NCBI GenBank assembly: GCA_020724025.1
Contig: DYHU01000092.1
Location: 2,775 to 12,700 of the forward strand
DNA: 9,926 bases
Source of the DNA: Syntrophorhabdus sp.
GTDB lineage: Bacteria; Desulfobacterota; BSN033; UBA1163
Direction: 5' to 3'
A program made the translations under genes and the position numbers. Positions within the stretch are counted from its first letter, which is position 1. Every line of letters begins with the position of its first letter. The notes beneath the pieces were generated by a model that did no database searches, had not been told where the DNA came from, and saw only the letters and a program-made list of their open reading frames with translations. Shown here in pieces: positions 5,866 to 9,926 of the stretch.

Positions 5866-8800
5866 TTGGAAGATTATTTGTCGTTCTTCGAAAAAGGAAA
5901 AAGCCCTATCAATTATAATGCCATCCGGATCTCCATTGCCTCTCCGGAGAAGATCGAATCGTGGTCTCACGGGGAGGTGAAGAAGCCGGAGACGATCAAC
6001 TACCGAACCTTTAAACCGGAGAAGGACGGGCTCTTCTGTGCCAAAATCTTCGGCCCCACCAAGGATTATGAGTGCAATTGCGGCAAATACAAACGGATGA
6101 AACACCGGGGGATCGTCTGCGAAAAGTGCGGGGTGGAGGTCATCCAGTCGAAAGTGCGCAGGGAGAGGATGGGCCATATCCGTTTGGCCACTCCCGTGGC
6201 TCATATCTGGTTTCTAAGGTCCATTCCGAGCAAGATCGGGATTCTTGCCGATATGACCCTGAGAGAACTGGAACGAATTCTCTATTTCGAGGCCTATCTC
6301 GTGCTTGATGGAAAGGGAACTCCCTTAAAGAAGGGAGAGATTCTCTCCGAGGAGCGATACCGGGAAGCAAAAGAGAAATACGGAGAAGATCTGGCCGTTT
6401 CTCAGGGAGCGGAGGCGATCCGGGAGTTACTGAGGAACACCAATGTGAAGGAGCTTTCGAAGAAACTCCGGACCGAGATGAAGGAGACAACCTCGGAGGC
6501 AAAGAAAAAGCGTCTGGCAAAAAGGCTCAAGATCATCGAGTCCTTCCTCGAATCGGGAAACAAACCGGAGTGGATGATCCTGGAGGTGGTCCCCGTCATC
6601 CCGCCCGATCTTCGTCCTCTTGTCCCTCTCGATGGGGGCCGGTTTGCCACTTCTGACCTCAATGACCTCTATCGAAGGGTGATCAACCGGAACAATCGTC
6701 TCAAACGACTCCTCGAATTGAATGCGCCGGAGATCATCATCCGGAATGAGAAGAGGATGCTTCAGGAATCGGTCGATGCCCTTTTCGATAACGGTAAAAG
6801 GGGAAAAACCATCTTAGGGGCCAACAAGAAACCTCTCAAATCGCTCAGTGATATGCTCAGAGGGAAACAGGGCCGTTTCCGGCAGAACCTTTTGGGAAAG
6901 CGGGTGGACTATTCGGGACGCTCGGTGATTGTCGTCGGTCCTGAATTAAAATTGCATCAGTGTGGTCTTCCCAAGAAGATGGCGCTTGAGCTCTTCAAAC
7001 CCTTTATCTACCATCGCCTCGAAGCCAAGGGTCTGGCCACAACGATCAAGAGCGCCAAAAAGATGATCGAGAAGGAAAGACCTGAGGTGTGGGATGTTCT
7101 GGATGAGGTCATCCGGGAGCATCCTGTGCTCCTCAACCGCGCGCCGACTCTTCACCGTCTTGGGATTCAGGCCTTTGAGCCCATTTTGATCGAAGGCAAA
7201 GCCATCCAGCTTCACCCCCTGGTCTGCGCCGCTTTCAATGCCGATTTTGATGGAGACCAGATGGCCGTCCATGTCCCTCTTTCAGTCGAGGCCCAGGCAG
7301 AGGCCAGAATCCTGATGATGTCCACGAACAACATCCTCTCGCCGGCCAGCGGGAAGCCGATCATCGTGCCCACGCAAGATATCGTCCTCGGCATCTATTA
7401 TATGACCCGGGAACGCCCCTATGTCAAAGGAGAGGGAAAGGTCTTTTCAAATCCTGATGAGGTTCGCGTGGCTTATGATGCGAATGAGGTGGATCTCCAT
7501 GCCCGCATCAAGGTCCGGATCGATGGGGCATTGGTCGAGACGACGGTTGGCCGTATGCTCCTCAGGGAGATCCTTCCCGAAGAGATTCCTTTCTCCCTGG
7601 TCAATAAGGTGATGAAGAAGAGCGAGATGGCCAATCTCATTGACTACTGTTACCGGTTCTGCGGAGACAAGAAGACCGTGCTCCTCTCCGATCGGTTGAA
7701 GAGCCTGGGATACCGTTATGCCACGACGGCCGGGCTTTCCATCTCCGTGGATGATATGCTCATCCCCTCCAATAAAAAGGACCTTCTGCAAGAAGCCCAG
7801 GAAGAGATTGAAAGGGTCCAGGATCAGTATACCGAGGGGCTGATCACCGACGGCGAGCGATATAACAAGGTCATCGACATCTGGGCTGAAGTGACGGAGA
7901 ATATCGCTGATGTGATGCTGAAAGAACTCGGCAGCGAAACCACTGAGGGGCGAGCCGGGGAAAAGAGAATAATCGATAGTTTTAACCCCATCTATATGAT
8001 GGCCGACTCCGGAGCGAGGGGGAGCGCCCAGCAGGTGCGGCAGTTAGCCGGGATGCGGGGGCTGATGGCGAAACCTTCTGGCGAGATCATCGAGACCCCC
8101 ATTACGGCAAACTTCCGTGAGGGCCTGACCGTCCTCCAGTACTTCATCTCCACCCACGGCGCCCGAAAGGGTCTGGCCGATACGGCTCTGAAGACGGCAA
8201 ATGCAGGATACCTGACCCGGCGACTGGTCGATGTGGCACAGGATGTGGTGATCAGAGAAAACGACTGCGGCACGCTGGATGGTATTGAAGTCGAGTCCCT
8301 CATGGAGGGAGGAGAGATCATCGAATCGATGAGGGAACGTATTCTGGGCCGGGTGGCCCTGGAGGACATCCGGGATCCCTTTACGGATGAGGTGATCGTC
8401 AGAGGAAACGAAGAGATTGACGAGGCCCTTGCGGAGCGCATTGAGGATACAGGCATCGAAAGAGTGAAAATCCGCTCTGTCCTCACCTGCAAGTCCAGGC
8501 GGGGGGTGTGCGCCCTCTGCTACGGAAGGGACCTGGCCAGGGGCAGGCTTGTCAATGTGGGAGAGGCCATCGGCATCATCGCAGCCCAGTCCATCGGAGA
8601 GCCAGGAACCCAGTTGACAATGAGGACCTTTCATATCGGTGGTACAGCCAGCCGGAGGGCTGAGCAGACAACACTCGAAAGCCGGATCGATGGAAAAATT
8701 AAATTTATCAACCTCAAAACGGTCAAGAACCGTGAGGGGCACCTGATCGTTATGAACCGAAACGGAGAGATTGCGGTTCTGGATGAAAACGGAAGGGAAC

Positions 8801-9926
8801 GTCGTCGCTATTCCGTCATCTATGGAGCGAAACTGAAAGTTAAGGATGGGCAGAAGGTCAAAGAGGGAGAACTGCTGGCAGAGTGGGATCCCTACTCCAT
8901 CCCAGTCCTCACAGAGGTTTCCGGGAAGGTTAAATTCGGGGATATTGATGAGGGCGTGACGATGCAGGAGCAGGTGGATGAGTTTACCGGTCTTTCGAGA
9001 AAGGTGATCATGGAGTCGAAAGACCCGGAACTTAGGCCAAGGATTTCGATCAAGGATGAGAAGGGCAGGACAATGAACCTTCCGGGTTCCAGCTCCCAGG
9101 CCCGGTATCTCTTTCCCGTTGGAGCGAATATCTTTGTTTCGGAAGGGGATATGGTGGAGGCAGGCGATGTGATCGTCAAAATCCCAAGGGAGACAACGAA
9201 AACAAAGGATATCACCGGAGGACTTCCCAGGGTCGCTGAGCTCTTCGAGGCGCGAAAACCCAAAGAGTTTGCCCTGATCAGCGACATCGATGGGGTCGTT
9301 GAATTCGGCAAGGACCTCAAAGGGAAGAGAAAAGTCGTCATCCGGCCGGAGGTGGGCGAAGCCAAAGAATATATCATGCCGAGAGGGAAGCATGTGAGCG
9401 TCCATGAAGGGGATATCGTCAGGGCCGGAGAGGCCTTGATGGATGGTCCGGCCAACCCCCATGACATTCTAAGAGTGTTGGGTGATAAAGCCCTGGCCCG
9501 ATACTTGGTGGACGAGATCCAGGAGGTTTATAAACTCCAGGGCGTGAAAATTAACGACAAACATATTGAGGTCATTGTCCGCCAGATGCTCAAGAGGGTG
9601 AGAATCAAAGAGGTGGGGGATACCCATTTCTTGGTGGACGATCAGGTAGAAAAATTTGTCTTTGAGGAAGAGAATGACCGAGTGATTAGAGAGAGCGGAA
9701 AACCAGCGGTTGGCGAGCCCCTCTTTCTGGGTATAACCAAGGCCTCCCTCATTACGGACAGCTTTATCTCCGCGGCCTCCTTCCAGGAGACCACCAAGGT
9801 CCTGACCCAGGCCGCTGTGGCGGGGAAGGTAGATTATTTGAAAGGGTTAAAGGAGAATGTCATCATGGGTCGTCTGATTCCGGCTGGAACCGGTCTCCCC
9901 AAATACAAGGGACGGGATCTCTGGGT
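5866..9926 (+). CDS. rpoC: RNA polymerase subunit beta-prime (3' end cut by window)
   Basis: This gene encodes beta-prime, which holds the catalytic magnesium, clamp, bridge helix and trigger loop. 1353 codons are visible without interruption. Seen: the N-terminal zinc site C70, C72, C85, C88; the [13 protein letters not shown] block; the catalytic NADFDGD at 458-464 (D460, D462, D464), with numbering identical to E. coli; the bridge-helix region around [20 protein letters not shown] (748-767) and onward to about 791; a second zinc site C801, C875, C882, C885; and the trigger-loop start [18 protein letters not shown] (908-925). An SI3-type insertion follows (about 928-1113), before [17 protein letters not shown] (from 1116). 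The C-terminal LGITKASL and [16 protein letters not shown] blocks are present, then GRLIPAGTG (from about 1335). Compared with E. coli about 50 residues remain beyond the window. The start is TTG. I see no extra domain in beta-prime that would parallel the one in beta. Confidence 0.98.
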   Translation, partial: MEDYLSFFEKGKSPINYNAIRISIASPEKIESWSHGEVKKPETINYRTFKPEKDGLFCAKIFGPTKDYECNCGKYKRMKHRGIVCEKCGVEVIQSKVRRERMGHIRLATPVAHIWFLRSIPSKIGILADMTLRELERILYFEAYLVLDGKGTPLKKGEILSEERYREAKEKYGEDLAVSQGAEAIRELLRNTNVKELSKKLRTEMKETTSEAKKKRLAKRLKIIESFLESGNKPEWMILEVVPVIPPDLRPLVPLDGGRFATSDLNDLYRRVINRNNRLKRLLELNAPEIIIRNEKRMLQESVDALFDNGKRGKTILGANKKPLKSLSDMLRGKQGRFRQNLLGKRVDYSGRSVIVVGPELKLHQCGLPKKMALELFKPFIYHRLEAKGLATTIKSAKKMIEKERPEVWDVLDEVIREHPVLLNRAPTLHRLGIQAFEPILIEGKAIQLHPLVCAAFNADFDGDQMAVHVPLSVEAQAEARILMMSTNNILSPASGKPIIVPTQDIVLGIYYMTRERPYVKGEGKVFSNPDEVRVAYDANEVDLHARIKVRIDGALVETTVGRMLLREILPEEIPFSLVNKVMKKSEMANLIDYCYRFCGDKKTVLLSDRLKSLGYRYATTAGLSISVDDMLIPSNKKDLLQEAQEEIERVQDQYTEGLITDGERYNKVIDIWAEVTENIADVMLKELGSETTEGRAGEKRIIDSFNPIYMMADSGARGSAQQVRQLAGMRGLMAKPSGEIIETPITANFREGLTVLQYFISTHGARKGLADTALKTANAGYLTRRLVDVAQDVVIRENDCGTLDGIEVESLMEGGEIIESMRERILGRVALEDIRDPFTDEVIVRGNEEIDEALAERIEDTGIERVKIRSVLTCKSRRGVCALCYGRDLARGRLVNVGEAIGIIAAQSIGEPGTQLTMRTFHIGGTASRRAEQTTLESRIDGKIKFINLKTVKNREGHLIVMNRNGEIAVLDENGRERRRYSVIYGAKLKVKDGQKVKEGELLAEWDPYSIPVLTEVSGKVKFGDIDEGVTMQEQVDEFTGLSRKVIMESKDPELRPRISIKDEKGRTMNLPGSSSQARYLFPVGANIFVSEGDMVEAGDVIVKIPRETTKTKDITGGLPRVAELFEARKPKEFALISDIDGVVEFGKDLKGKRKVVIRPEVGEAKEYIMPRGKHVSVHEGDIVRAGEALMDGPANPHDILRVLGDKALARYLVDEIQEVYKLQGVKINDKHIEVIVRQMLKRVRIKEVGDTHFLVDDQVEKFVFEEENDRVIRESGKPAVGEPLFLGITKASLITDSFISAASFQETTKVLTQAAVAGKVDYLKGLKENVIMGRLIPAGTGLPKYKGRDLW

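Noticed and set aside
8044..9462. Long open frame (472 codons) on the minus strand opposite rpoC
   Set aside because: Its protein has no recognisable domain, and it lies entirely opposite a canonical, uninterrupted rpoC. It is a codon-bias shadow, as are the 299-codon and shorter minus-strand frames opposite rpoB.

Overview
This is the classic bacterial ribosomal-protein/RNA-polymerase operon segment rplJ-rplL-rpoB-rpoC, all on the + strand. It starts just upstream of rplJ (ribosomal protein L10). It ends inside rpoC, just after the conserved [14 protein letters not shown] motif near the beta-prime C-terminus. The proteins are bacterial. Beta carries the E. coli-type insertions SI1 and SI2, and beta-prime carries SI3. 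Together with the wording of the conserved blocks this suggests a Proteobacteria-related lineage, most likely Desulfobacterota/Deltaproteobacteria or a neighbour such as Nitrospirota. This placement is by eye and is not a phylogeny.

Layout: rplJ 28-561 (TTG start); rplL 592-978; a 308-bp spacer 979-1286 with a GC-rich hairpin and a phased 8-nt repeat array that reverses orientation; rpoB 1287-5750; a 115-bp spacer 5751-5865 made almost entirely of phased 7-nt repeats forming a 26-position stem; rpoC from 5866 (TTG start) to the window edge. L10 and L7/L12 form the ribosomal stalk. Beta and beta-prime form the catalytic core of RNA polymerase. Co-transcription with a structured rplL-rpoB spacer is the usual way to set different ribosomal-protein and polymerase output.

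The standout is inside rpoB. The predicted beta is 1487 residues, about 145 more than E. coli beta. Most of the excess is one block of roughly 85-90 residues (about 441-533) in the beta lobe, between the VGRMK and [10 protein letters not shown] blocks. That block reads as domain II, the central Rossmann-like domain, of ribosomal protein L1. In the usual operon order the L1 gene (rplA) lies just upstream of rplJ. The frame is intact on both sides and all catalytic motifs are present, so this looks like a working RNA polymerase subunit with a ribosomal-protein domain built in. I do not know of a described case. A sequence search and read-level check would decide it.
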